Below the pieces are notes generated by a model that had not been told where the DNA came from, searched no databases, and saw only the letters and a program-made list of their open reading frames with translations. Position numbers and translations under genes: made by a program. 64,000 bases of DNA, from assembly GCF_947500265.1 (NCBI RefSeq), contig NZ_CANMRN010000002.1, positions 372,001 through 436,000 of the forward strand, written 5' to 3'. Source of the DNA: an uncultured Psychrobacter sp. (GTDB lineage: Bacteria; Pseudomonadota; Gammaproteobacteria; Pseudomonadales; Moraxellaceae). Shown here one piece after another: positions 50,369 through 59,211 of the stretch (position 1 is its first letter; the number at the start of each line of letters is the position of its first letter).

Positions 50369-51733
50369 ATGAACGCTGATTTTATAACCGCCAAAACAAC
50401 CCCTGACCTCGCATTTATATCTCAGCATTTATTCACCGCTATTTTATGGGTCAACGATGAGCTATCAATCACACGGTTGAATGCTCAAGCCGAGCAGCTA
50501 CTTGCCATTAGTAGCGGCAGATTAATCAATCAATCCATCTTAACCCTGCTCGCACCTGATGAATTGAAGACTAAAGATACTGCATTTATCGATAATAATA
50601 GTAATGATGCAAATGAAAATGAGCCTTCGAGCGAGCCAGCATACTCGTTGACCGAGCGCTTTGTGCAAGCGCAGAACTATCAGCAGCCTTTTATCGATCA
50701 TGATCACATTATAAAAACACCGCTAAATGGTAATTTATCATTGTCAGTCGACTATAGCGTCACGCCAGTCATCTATGAACAGCAGCCTTATTTTATTATC
50801 GAGATGTGGGGTAAAGATCGTCAAAGTCGTATCTCTGAGGAGCAGCGTCAACAGCAGCAGTATACAGTTGCCCGTCATATGCTACGCTCAGTGGCACACG
50901 AAATAAAAAACCCTCTTGCTGGTATTCGCGGGGCAGCACAACTGTTGCAACGGCAGTTTATTAAATTCAGTGACGCATCTACTACTAGCGTCTCTAGCGC
51001 TGATGGTGCTTTGACAACCACCAACGCTGACACGCAGCATGATTTGCAAAAAATGAATCAAAAACTGCGCAACTATACGGACATTATTATTTCAGAAACT
51101 GATCGATTAACCCATCTTATTGGGCAGCTTCTGGGTTCCAATCAACTGCCAAACTGGCAAACGCTCAATATCCATGAGCCTTTGGAGCATGTCTTAACCT
51201 TAGTGACCAATCAGTATCCACAGGTAGTGTTACAGCGTGATTATGATTTATCATTGCCAGAGTTGTGTGCAGATAAGGATCAGCTGATCCAAGTGTTTTT
51301 AAATCTTATTAATAATGCTTGTGAGTCGATGACTGAGTTCGAACAAACGCTACAACAGAATAAAATCTCAGAGTCTCAAGAATCACCACAAGCTACTACG
51401 CAAACTGAGAGCAATTCTGACTATCAACCGACATTGCATATTCAAACACGGGTTGCTTTTCAGCATACGATCGTCGGGCAGCAGCACAAGCAAGTGATGC
51501 AAATTACTATTACTGATAATGGCTCAGGTATTGATCCAGCATTGATCGGTCAGATATTTTTCCCGATGGTCACTAGCCGTGCAGCCGGTACAGGTCTTGG
51601 ATTATCCATCGTCCAAGATATTATCAGTCATCATCATGGTATGATTGATGTGAGCTCGACAAAAGAGCAAGAAGATAAGCAAACCCGATTTACGCTATAT
51701 CTACCATTTACTCAACCCATCACTGAGACATAA
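50369..51733 (+). CDS. glnL: NtrB (GlnL), nitrogen-regulation sensor kinase
   Basis: 454 residues. An N-terminal PAS-like domain (AILWVNDELSITRLNAQAEQ) is followed by the H-box SVAHEIKNPLAGIRGAAQLL with phospho-acceptor His177, an N-box (QVFLNLINNACESM), and the G1/G2 ATP motifs (DNGSGIDPALIGQIFFPM, GTGLGLSIV). It has no membrane segment, as expected for cytoplasmic NtrB, which phosphorylates or dephosphorylates NtrC under PII control. Three polar low-complexity inserts (about 74-92, 192-216, 328-352) lengthen it from about 350. ntrC follows 98 bp downstream. Confidence 0.93.
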   Translation: MNADFITAKTTPDLAFISQHLFTAILWVNDELSITRLNAQAEQLLAISSGRLINQSILTLLAPDELKTKDTAFIDNNSNDANENEPSSEPAYSLTERFVQAQNYQQPFIDHDHIIKTPLNGNLSLSVDYSVTPVIYEQQPYFIIEMWGKDRQSRISEEQRQQQQYTVARHMLRSVAHEIKNPLAGIRGAAQLLQRQFIKFSDASTTSVSSADGALTTTNADTQHDLQKMNQKLRNYTDIIISETDRLTHLIGQLLGSNQLPNWQTLNIHEPLEHVLTLVTNQYPQVVLQRDYDLSLPELCADKDQLIQVFLNLINNACESMTEFEQTLQQNKISESQESPQATTQTESNSDYQPTLHIQTRVAFQHTIVGQQHKQVMQITITDNGSGIDPALIGQIFFPMVTSRAAGTGLGLSIVQDIISHHHGMIDVSSTKEQEDKQTRFTLYLPFTQPITET

Positions 51734-51831
51734 AACAAATTATGAATTTATGAATTAAAGGCTGCTAAGTTTCATAACGCCAACTCCCAATCCCCAACTT
51801 ACCATCAATAATTGCTGATTAGGCCCAATAC

Positions 51832-53613
51832 ATGACTGAATATAGCGACGACCTCCAACCTAAAAGCGATGATCAATCAACACAATCACAAATAGTAACT
51901 GTGAATAATGCACCCAGCGACCACCCTGCAACATTGTGGTTAATCGATGACGATGCAGCCCTACGTATGGTGTTGGCAGACACGTTTGAAGATGCTGGAT
52001 TGACCGTTATCAGTTTTACTCAAGCACAAGCAGCATGGACTCGCCTTAACGATGTGTTAAAACAGCAAGAGTCAGCCGAGCAATTACCAGACGTCATACT
52101 GACCGATATTCGTATGCCAATGATGGATGGGTTGTCTTTTAGCGACTGGGTCCATCAGCACTTCCCCAAAATGCCAATCGTAATTATGACGGCACACTCA
52201 GACCTGACCTCTGCTATCAATAGCTATCAGACTGGTGCTTTTGAATACCTCCCCAAGCCTTTTGACTTAGATGACGCGGTTGCAACGATTTATAAAGCCA
52301 TCAATTACCAGCCCAATTTGGAAACAACGACCGTTTCCCTTTCAGATGAACCCAATACCAATACAACGTCTGACACGTCTACCGAAGACCTGATAAAACC
52401 TAAAGCAGCATCTTCTAGTAAGACAACCAAAGACAATAAGAACAAAGGTGCCAGCGTAACCAAAAGTAATGGGAACCCTAGCGGCATCATTGGACAGTCT
52501 CCAGCCATGCAAACGGTGTTTCGTGCTATTGGCAGACTGGCTCAATCCCCCATTTCCGTCTTAATCACTGGAGAGTCTGGAACGGGTAAAGAGTTGGTAG
52601 CCAGTGCATTGCACCAACACTCCCCTCGTAAGCAGCAACCGTTTATTGCGCTTAATATGGCAGCCATACCACATGACTTGATCGAGTCTGAGCTATTTGG
52701 TCACGAAAAAGGCGCGTTCACTGGTGCAACGACGATGCGTCAAGGCCGTTTTGAGCAGGCAGACGGCGGTACTCTATTTTTAGACGAAATCGGTGACATG
52801 CCTTTTAGCACTCAGACACGCCTGTTACGCGTACTGGCCAATGGTGAGTTTTATCGTGTTGGTGGCCAGCAGCCAATCAAGGTCGATGTACGTATCATCG
52901 CAGCCACCCACCAAAACTTAGAAGAGCTGGTAAAACAAAGCCGATTCCGCGAAGACTTATTTTATCGCCTTAATGTCATTCGATTACCCTTACCACCACT
53001 ACGTACACGCCCTGAGGACATTCCTGCATTAGCGCTTTATTTTATGCAGTCTGCCGCAGAGCAAATGAATACCACTCCAAAGTATCTACATCCTGCCGCA
53101 TTGCAAATTATGCAGACGTTTGACTGGCGTGGTAATGTGCGGCAATTAGAAAACGTCTGTTTATGGCTCACCGTGATGGCCACTGGTGATACGGTGATGG
53201 CGACAGACTTGCCACCAGAGCTACTTGAAAACATCTCACCTAATACGGTGCTTTATGAAGAGCATGGCTCATCACAGGAAGACGCTCAAGAGAACTTGGT
53301 ACAAAATGGCGATGTATTAAATGGCAGTTCATTAAACAGTCATCAAAATAATCAAAGTAGCCCGTTGCCTAAGAACCAAAGTTGGCAACAAGCATTGGCT
53401 GATTGGGCTGAGCAGTCGTTAAGCACAGGTGAAACTGATATTTTACAAACAGCAACCCCTGAGTTTGAGCGCGTTTTATTAACAGCAGCACTCAATCATA
53501 GTGGCGGCAAAAAGATAGAAGCCGCAAGCTTACTTGGTTGGGGACGCAATACTCTGACACGCAAATTGCAGCAATTGGATATCTCTGCCCCGAGAGTACC
53601 AACTAAAGAGTAA
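51832..53613 (+). CDS. glnG: NtrC (GlnG), sigma54 response regulator
   Basis: 593 residues in three modules. The receiver (about 35-155) has phospho-acceptor Asp92 in VILTDIRMPMMDG. The AAA+ sigma54-activator core (about 220-460) has Walker A GESGTGKE near 247, the sigma54-contacting GAFTGA near 294 and FLDEIGDMP. A Fis-type helix-turn-helix occupies the last 40 residues (KKIEAASLLGWGRNTLTRKL). NtrC is usually about 470 residues. The surplus is a polar N-terminus and two disordered linkers (about 158-215 and 470-525). It forms an operon with glnL; glnA is not adjacent. Confidence 0.95.
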   Translation: MTEYSDDLQPKSDDQSTQSQIVTVNNAPSDHPATLWLIDDDAALRMVLADTFEDAGLTVISFTQAQAAWTRLNDVLKQQESAEQLPDVILTDIRMPMMDGLSFSDWVHQHFPKMPIVIMTAHSDLTSAINSYQTGAFEYLPKPFDLDDAVATIYKAINYQPNLETTTVSLSDEPNTNTTSDTSTEDLIKPKAASSSKTTKDNKNKGASVTKSNGNPSGIIGQSPAMQTVFRAIGRLAQSPISVLITGESGTGKELVASALHQHSPRKQQPFIALNMAAIPHDLIESELFGHEKGAFTGATTMRQGRFEQADGGTLFLDEIGDMPFSTQTRLLRVLANGEFYRVGGQQPIKVDVRIIAATHQNLEELVKQSRFREDLFYRLNVIRLPLPPLRTRPEDIPALALYFMQSAAEQMNTTPKYLHPAALQIMQTFDWRGNVRQLENVCLWLTVMATGDTVMATDLPPELLENISPNTVLYEEHGSSQEDAQENLVQNGDVLNGSSLNSHQNNQSSPLPKNQSWQQALADWAEQSLSTGETDILQTATPEFERVLLTAALNHSGGKKIEAASLLGWGRNTLTRKLQQLDISAPRVPTKE

Positions 53614-53715
53614 ATAAACGCATAAAACATGATAATAAATTATTATTAATATCAATCACTTAAAATTAGTACCGAAAATAAATGATAAATAATTAAAAAT
53701 AATTGCAAATAGGGG

Positions 53716-53743
53716 TTGCCAAACAATTAAAACTCTATATAAT
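53716..53743 (+). promoter_or_regulatory. Sigma70 promoter of the tRNA-Leu gene
   Basis: TTGCCA (53716-53721), a 16-bp spacer and a perfect TATAAT (53738-53743) lie about 90 bp before the mature tRNA. A short 5' leader would be removed by RNase P. Confidence 0.75.
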
Positions 53744-53831
53744 AGCCAACCACTGAGACGCACTACCGAATCAGTTAACTATCTAGATAGCGTTTGAGTT
53801 TAATCGCCTTTGATGATAGAGTAACGAAAAT

Positions 53832-53916
53832 GGGGCTGTGGCGGAATTGGTAGACGCACCAGATTTAGGTTCTGGCGCCGCAAGGTGTGAGAGTTCGAGT
53901 CTCTCCAGCCCCACCA
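53832..53916 (+). tRNA. tRNA-Leu (anticodon UAG)
   Basis: An 85-nt tRNA including the encoded CCA. The acceptor stem is GGGGCTG / CAGCCCC with discriminator A. The anticodon stem CCAGA / TCTGG encloses the loop TTTAGGT, giving anticodon TAG (53866-53868), which reads CUN leucine codons. The long variable arm (GGCGCCGCAAGGTGT region) marks a class II tRNA, and the T-loop GTTCGAGTC is standard. Confidence 0.97.
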
Positions 53917-53947
53917 TTTTCGGATAGTACATCTTAGACCAAATATC

Positions 53948-53975
53948 AAAACCTGCTTTTAGCAGGTTTTTTTGT
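53948..53975 (+). terminator. Terminator of tRNA-Leu
   Basis: The stem AAACCTGC / GCAGGTTT with a short loop is followed by TTTTTG, about 32 nt after the tRNA 3' end. Confidence 0.8.
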
Positions 53976-54119
53976 GTCTGGAATTTGGTGTTAAAACTAT
54001 AAAATATCTTATTAAAAGTATTAATCTTCTTTTCTAAATCCTTTAACACTTCCTCCATACTCTGATGGCACTTACTTACCCGCTACATCAATGCTTTAAT
54101 GTACTTGCCATAGACAGAA

Positions 54120-54518
54120 CTAATTAATAGAAAGGTTTCCCTCACTATCATTAAATAATACACTACGTTGATTTTTACGGAGGGTTTCACGTTGAATGAT
54201 ATTTTTTGCATCGACTTTTTCTAAAGGTAATCTTGTTTCGCGAGAAAGATCACCATCGGCTATTAAGGATAAATAACGAGAACAACAAACTCTTAAAAAA
54301 GAGGTAAAATTGCCAATATCATGGTCAGCATCGAGAGATTCAAGGTATAGCTTAGTGATCAGCTGATTAACCGTCATTTGATCGCGAAATGACAACTCTT
54401 CTAATATGTCCCAAAAAAACACTTCTAAACGAATTGAAGTGACAACTCCCTGAATGCGAAGCGATTTGGTTTTAGAGCTCCACAAGCTATCGTCAGCACT
54501 AATAAAAAGTTGGCACAT
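54120..54518 (-). CDS. Ribbon-helix-helix domain protein
   Basis: A 132-residue protein. The N-terminal half, SLWSSKTKSLRIQGVVTSIR followed by LEVFFWDILEELSFRD and MTVNQLITKLY, matches the RHH_4 type of ribbon-helix-helix domain (strand then two helices). The rest (about 75-132) is a helical segment and a polar tail I do not recognise. RHH proteins usually bind DNA as dimers, but this subtype has no defined role. AGAGAGGA lies well spaced before the ATG, so it is a real gene. It stands alone between the tRNA and the DJ-1-family gene. Confidence 0.78.
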   Translation of the reverse strand: MCQLFISADDSLWSSKTKSLRIQGVVTSIRLEVFFWDILEELSFRDQMTVNQLITKLYLESLDADHDIGNFTSFLRVCCSRYLSLIADGDLSRETRLPLEKVDAKNIIQRETLRKNQRSVLFNDSEGNLSIN

Positions 54519-54577
54519 ATATATATCCTCTCTCGATACTGGGGTCTATTGAACGTTCAACAAACCCAAATTAATGC

Positions 54578-55135
54578 TTATAGCAAGGCAACAAATTGCT
54601 TTAGCATCGCTGGGTGGGCAGGCCATGCAGGACCCGTTACTAGCTGGCCATCTGTAATAGCGCCATCCATAGGTAACTCGATATACTCAGCGCCAGCCAT
54701 TTCTATTTCTGGCTGACACGCAGGATAAGCAGATACTTTTTTACCCTTCAATACGCCAGCAGCCGTCAGCATTTGTGGCCCATGGCAAACTGAGGCAATC
54801 GGTTTATCAGTATTTGCGAAATGCTGAATCATTGCAATGACCTTAGCATTCAAACGCAAGTACTCTGGTGCACGTCCACCTGGTAAATACAAAGCATCGT
54901 AGTCTTCTACATTGATATCGGCAAAAGACGCATTAAGGACAAAATTATGACCGCGTTTTTCGGTATAAGTTTGATCACCTTCGAAGTCGTGTATTGAGGT
55001 AGCAATGCTATCACCTGCAACCTTATCTGGGCATACCGCATCAACCTCATGCCCCATCGCTAGAAGCGCTTGGAACGGAACCATGTTTTCATAGTCTTCA
55101 ACAAAATCACCGGTTATGATAAGTACTTTAGCCAT
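54578..55135 (-). CDS. DJ-1/PfpI family protein
   Basis: 185 residues with the glutamine-amidotransferase-like fold. [20 protein letters not shown] holds the conserved Glu, [15 protein letters not shown] precedes the elbow, and [13 protein letters not shown] carries the nucleophilic Cys with adjacent His. Relatives include YhbO/PfpI-type deglycases or chaperones and stress proteins, so the exact activity is uncertain. The start at 55135 is chosen because GAGA is well spaced and the fold begins at [11 protein letters not shown]; a further 32 residues upstream look unrelated. Confidence 0.88.
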   Translation of the reverse strand: MAKVLIITGDFVEDYENMVPFQALLAMGHEVDAVCPDKVAGDSIATSIHDFEGDQTYTEKRGHNFVLNASFADINVEDYDALYLPGGRAPEYLRLNAKVIAMIQHFANTDKPIASVCHGPQMLTAAGVLKGKKVSAYPACQPEIEMAGAEYIELPMDGAITDGQLVTGPAWPAHPAMLKQFVALL

Positions 55136-55305
55136 GATATTCTCACTGTATTGTAATAAAACACTGTAATGAAATACGGGAACCCAAATTAGCTTATAGC
55201 GACTTCGCTTAAAATGAGCCTGAATATCCATTCAAACATAAAAAACAACGACTAGGTAATATGTGAATACTACAAACAATCACTTTTTAAAATAAAATAA
55301 TAAAT

Positions 55306-56331
55306 TCAGCTGTTGTCTAATAACTTTAAATCTATCAATATCTTATCCATATCCCGATACCGTCTCTCTTCCCGCTTCGCCAATGCTTTATCGACAATAC
55401 ATTGATAGTGACTATATTCTGATGGTAACGTTGGAATAGGTTGTTGGCAATGCTGAATCGCCCACGCTTTTGATTTATCATGGCTGTCGGCATTTATCTG
55501 AAACGGGCGTTTTCCTGTTAGTATCTCAACCATCATTACGCCAAACGCGTAGATATCACTCTGTATAGTTGCACTCTGACCTTGCCAACGCTCAGGTGCG
55601 AGATACGCTGGTGTGCCAGCAGGATTTGGTTGGCTATTAGCCACCGTCATACGTTGTAATAAAGCAAAATCAGTAAGTAATAATCTAGGGGCCAGATCGT
55701 TACTCATAGTATCTGCTGGCCACTCATCGTCAAAACCTTCAAGCAAAATATTACTAGGTTTAATATCATTATGTAGCCAGCCAGCCTGATGCAAATTGGC
55801 TATCAAGTATGCAGACTTCATGATGAAATGATGCTTTTGTGACGTTATCAATGACAGATGTTTTGAAGCGGTCAGCTGACTCGCCAAGCTACCATTAGTA
55901 TAATAAGGCATGACCACTATAACTAGGTGTTGCAACTGCTCTAGTATTTGGACTTTTAGACAATGATGCGCCAATAGCGGCGGTGCGATAGCATTATCTT
56001 TGATTTTCGATGAAGCATTTACAGCAGCTAAAATATCCGCTTCGTGAGTTAAATCGGCAGCGATAGGATAAGCGCCATCACTCAACTGCCATTTAATCAT
56101 CACGCTACCAAATTGCGGATGCTGGGCACGTGTTAGTCCTTGGAAGTAAGTCTTGTCGATATGTTGCGTTTTAATATCTCGTATTTGTTCTGTGCTTTGC
56201 TGAGCAATACGCTGATGTACTATCTCACTAAAATGTTGTGCAACCAGTTCTTGGGTAATAATGGGCAATAGCTGTATCGCCTGCGCTTTCAAGGCTTGCG
56301 TAATAGACGGATTACTGGCACTATTTTCCAT
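55306..56331 (-). CDS. Serine/threonine protein kinase with DFA activation motif
   Basis: About 341 residues, a soluble Hanks-type kinase without membrane segment or extracellular sensor. Visible are the ATP-binding Lys in FGSVMIKW, a hinge-like VVMPYYTNGSLASQL, the catalytic loop HNDIKPSNILLEG, the activation-segment PAGTPAYLAPERW and the helix F Asp in SDIYAFGVMMVEIL. Two oddities stand out: the metal-binding motif reads DFA instead of DFG, and the glycine-rich loop is not evident. The first about 65 residues are helical and unassigned. The ATG at 56331 has GAGA upstream; 56346 is an alternative. It diverges from the DUF815 gene across a repeat-bearing spacer. Confidence 0.83.
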   Translation of the reverse strand: MENSASNPSITQALKAQAIQLLPIITQELVAQHFSEIVHQRIAQQSTEQIRDIKTQHIDKTYFQGLTRAQHPQFGSVMIKWQLSDGAYPIAADLTHEADILAAVNASSKIKDNAIAPPLLAHHCLKVQILEQLQHLVIVVMPYYTNGSLASQLTASKHLSLITSQKHHFIMKSAYLIANLHQAGWLHNDIKPSNILLEGFDDEWPADTMSNDLAPRLLLTDFALLQRMTVANSQPNPAGTPAYLAPERWQGQSATIQSDIYAFGVMMVEILTGKRPFQINADSHDKSKAWAIQHCQQPIPTLPSEYSHYQCIVDKALAKREERRYRDMDKILIDLKLLDNS

Positions 56332-56419
56332 GGTATTGTTTCTCATAATATAGTGAGATTATTGCCTTCCCATTCGTATCATTTCCAAAGATAATAATAG
56401 CGCGAATAATGATTACAAG

Positions 56420-56482
56420 TACTACGATTAATAGGTACTACGATTAATAGGTACTACGATTAATAGGTACTAAGATTGTAGG
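56420..56482. repeat. 16-bp tandem repeat between the kinase and DUF815 genes
   Basis: Three perfect copies of TACTACGATTAATAGG (56420-56435, 56436-56451, 56452-56467) are followed by a degenerate fourth, TACTAAGATTGTAGG (56468-56482). It lies in the divergent promoter region and ends 74 bp before the DUF815 start. Confidence 0.9.
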
Positions 56483-56555
56483 CACTGAAATTTCAGCAGC
56501 GTTAATTGTATTTTTGGGTATGGTATTAAAGACAACCTTAATTGCTAGAGCCACT

Positions 56556-57527
56556 ATGTCCCAACCAACTATCCCAACCATGCCATCTGATCAACCTACT
56601 TACGCCCTACCCACACCGTTGTTAGACTTACTCAGTCAGTACTTACAAGAGCGAGTCACACCAACTATTGAAATCGATCCGAGCCAGCTTGCTTATCGCT
56701 GGGTTGGTGGACGCACTGGTCATCTGCAACCTTTGTCGGTCAATTTGTTTTTGAGCTTAGATGACTTGCATGGTATCGATACGCAAAAATCGAAACTGGT
56801 ACAGAATACCCGCCAGTTTATTAAAGGTTACCCTGCCAACCATGTATTGATGTCAGGGACACGCGGTGCCGGTAAGTCATCATTGATTCGCGCTTTGCTA
56901 CAAGCCCATCATAGTGAAGGCTTACGTATTATCGAGGTTGCCCGCGATGATCTGCAAGTATTGGATAAGATTCGTGCTGCTATTAATGCCCTACCAGCAG
57001 ATTGCAATTGCCGCTATATCGTATACTGTGATGACCTCGCTTTTAATGGTCAAGACGAAAGCTATCGTGCGCTAAAGAGCGTGCTCGATGGCTCGCTAGA
57101 CTCTGAGCAAGACAAACTACTGGTCTACGCCACCAGCAATCGCCGGCGCTTGCTACCGCAGATGATGAAAGACAATGTCGATATCTATAATGGGCAGACG
57201 GATGAAGTCAATCCCTATGAGGCCATTGATGAGACCGTGTCATTATCAGATCGGTTCGGTTTGTCCCTCACCTTCCATCCTATGGATCAGCAGACTTATC
57301 TGCATATTGTTCAGCACTATCTGAATTTAGAGCAGCAAAAAATATTCGCTGATCTGGATAGTGATGCTAAGGACATTTTGGAAAGTCATTCTATGCCTGA
57401 TAAGATCAGAAAGGATGCGCTACGTTGGGCCTCAGAACGTGGCGGTCGCTCAGGACGAGTTGCTTACCAGTTCAGCCGCTTTTGGAGTGGTAAAACACAA
57501 CTGGCTATCGAAGACAGTAAGCACTAG
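56556..57527 (+). CDS. DUF815-family AAA ATPase
   Basis: About 323 residues. The P-loop ATPase core has a clear Walker A (GTRGAGKSSLIRALL), Walker B YCDDLAFNGQDESYRALK and sensor-like VYATSNRRRLLPQ. The DEVNPYEAIDETVSLSDRFG stretch is typical of DUF815 proteins. The cellular role of this family is not established; they resemble DnaA/IstB-type AAA proteins without a known partner. The start could also be 56520 (12 residues longer); neither has a strong ribosome site. Confidence 0.85.
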   Translation: MSQPTIPTMPSDQPTYALPTPLLDLLSQYLQERVTPTIEIDPSQLAYRWVGGRTGHLQPLSVNLFLSLDDLHGIDTQKSKLVQNTRQFIKGYPANHVLMSGTRGAGKSSLIRALLQAHHSEGLRIIEVARDDLQVLDKIRAAINALPADCNCRYIVYCDDLAFNGQDESYRALKSVLDGSLDSEQDKLLVYATSNRRRLLPQMMKDNVDIYNGQTDEVNPYEAIDETVSLSDRFGLSLTFHPMDQQTYLHIVQHYLNLEQQKIFADLDSDAKDILESHSMPDKIRKDALRWASERGGRSGRVAYQFSRFWSGKTQLAIEDSKH

Positions 57528-57567
57528 GTCATATTTAACGCTAAATCATATCTAAGCTTAGCCATAT

Positions 57568-58704
57568 CTAATCACTGCGTGCAGAGCCTATATACTGCAC
57601 GCGACTCTCTTCTTGACTGCCCTCTTGATTGCTTACCGACTCAATTGCACCATCAACCATATATTGAGCAAAATCTTCTGCCAGCCATAGATTGCCTTTG
57701 TAAACGCTCTCAGCATCTAAACGAATATTTGCCATGTTTGGTGTCTTGCTATTAGGATTATCAAAAACCTGATAACGGGCGCTAAAGTGCGTCAAAACTA
57801 GATTTTTGAGTCCAGCCGCTTGGGCAAATTCGCCGAGCAATTGGGCGCTACTATGCATCGGATCATAGTCTGGGTTTTTGGCTCGAATCTTAGTGAGCAC
57901 CTCGTGCGTATAAGTAGCTTCATGCACCAATAAACCCGCATTGATAACGGCTTTGCTTAACAAATTTGGCGCATCATTGTCTCCTGCCACCACCACTCGC
58001 GTCCGCTGTATCTCATTGTCAACATAGTCTACTGAGCGCAATTGTCTATTATCCTCAGTCATGACATCTTCGCCTTGCTGCAATTTACCCCACAATGCGC
58101 TTGCTGGAATACCATCCGCCATAAGCTTATCTGTATTAAGGATGCGGCGGCTAATAGTCTGAGTAATACCAAAGGCATGAGAAGCAACCCGATGTGATAG
58201 CGGCGTGATATCAATATCAAGCTGATGTTGGTCGCTTAAGCTAATGCTGACTTTGTTCGTATCACCTTGCTCAGCTAACACCTCTTCAATCGCTATAAAG
58301 TCGAGAGCGAAAGGTAGATACAGCTCTGTAGTTGCGGTAATAGCTTCAAGCAAAGTAGCAATTGCTTTTGGGGCAATCAAAGTTAATGGCTCACGGCGCC
58401 CTGACATAGCAGCGCTTGCTAATAGCCCTGGTAGACCGTAGCAATGATCACCATGCACATGAGTGATGCAGATAGCAGCTAATTGATGTAGGGAGAGCTT
58501 GGTATGTAGCAATTGCTGCTGCGTGCCTTCACCACAATCAATCAACACCCATGGACGCGATTTCTTATTCTGATTGTTCTGTTGACGACTTCCTTGCTGT
58601 ACGCCAGAGGTATGCGGATTCAGACACTCTATTGCCAGTGCAGTCACATTACGCTGTTTGGTCGGTACACCCGCAGAGGTACCCAAAAAGGTTAGCTTTA
58701 GCAT
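57568..58704 (-). CDS. rnz: Ribonuclease Z (tRNA 3' endonuclease)
   Basis: A 378-residue metallo-beta-lactamase enzyme. LTFLGTSAGVPTKQRNVTAL opens the protein, the zinc motif is ITHVHGDHCYGLPGLLASAA, and later VLTHFSARY and VHEATY supply ligands. It removes 3' trailers from tRNA precursors lacking CCA. Polar insertions near residue 35 (QQGSRQQNNQNKKSR) and at the C-terminus make it longer than the usual 305-330. AAGGCA precedes the ATG. The tRNA-Leu in this window already encodes CCA. Confidence 0.93.
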   Translation of the reverse strand: MLKLTFLGTSAGVPTKQRNVTALAIECLNPHTSGVQQGSRQQNNQNKKSRPWVLIDCGEGTQQQLLHTKLSLHQLAAICITHVHGDHCYGLPGLLASAAMSGRREPLTLIAPKAIATLLEAITATTELYLPFALDFIAIEEVLAEQGDTNKVSISLSDQHQLDIDITPLSHRVASHAFGITQTISRRILNTDKLMADGIPASALWGKLQQGEDVMTEDNRQLRSVDYVDNEIQRTRVVVAGDNDAPNLLSKAVINAGLLVHEATYTHEVLTKIRAKNPDYDPMHSSAQLLGEFAQAAGLKNLVLTHFSARYQVFDNPNSKTPNMANIRLDAESVYKGNLWLAEDFAQYMVDGAIESVSNQEGSQEESRVQYIGSARSD

Positions 58705-58805
58705 AATGATGCCTTTTATTTATCAGGAGTACTGGCTCAGACTGCAAGAGCGTCTCTTCATCCTAAAACGATAACAGAAATGAGATAAACAAAGAATATG
58801 CCTAG

Positions 58806-59117
58806 CTATGACAATTGGCATATCATGGTTTTTTGACCTTCAACCATTTGTCCACCATTGGCAGTACACTCATTTACCATATTTGATTCGTAAGATTTCC
58901 AGCCACCATAAAAGCTCGCTGCACACAGAATTACCACTAGAATTTTCTGTGACCACGATTTGATAGAGACTTGCTGGCTATTAATCTGCTGTCTATTATT
59001 TTCTTGCATACTGGTATCTTGCTTATTAAGTGATGTTTGAGTTGCTGACTGATTGTCATTTACGTCTAGGCTATCTTGCTTTAGATTGTCTTTATTCGAG
59101 GTGTTTAGATCTGTCAT
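58806..59117 (-). CDS. Small single-pass membrane protein, unknown function
   Basis: 103 residues. The first 52 are Asn/Gln/Asp/Ser-rich and probably disordered. One transmembrane helix follows (QKILVVILCAASFYGGW, about 56-72), then a short tail with two cysteines (NECTANGGQ and TMICQLS) that could form a disulfide in the periplasm. AGGATA is well placed before the ATG. I do not recognise a family. It lies 95 bp downstream of the glutathione S-transferase gene, separated by a terminator. Confidence 0.7.
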   Translation of the reverse strand: MTDLNTSNKDNLKQDSLDVNDNQSATQTSLNKQDTSMQENNRQQINSQQVSIKSWSQKILVVILCAASFYGGWKSYESNMVNECTANGGQMVEGQKTMICQLS

Positions 59118-59130
59118 AACATTATCCTAA

Positions 59131-59164
59131 AAAAGGCTTTGTTTATTCATAAACAAAGCCTTTG
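59131..59164 (-). terminator. Terminator of the glutathione S-transferase gene
   Basis: A perfect 14-bp stem, AAAGGCTTTGTTTA / TAAACAAAGCCTTT, with a 4-nt loop runs into TTTTTTAGG on the minus strand. It lies about 50 nt after the stop codon at 59212. Confidence 0.85.
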
Positions 59165-59211
59165 GTCTACATGGCTACTTAAGCGTTGAGAGAGGATTAT
59201 ACCAGTATCCT

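Noticed and set aside
53783..54058. 91-residue minus-strand ORF containing GLERLELSHLAAPEPKSGAS
   Set aside because: It is the antisense translation of the tRNA-Leu gene and its terminator, a well-known spurious ORF type.
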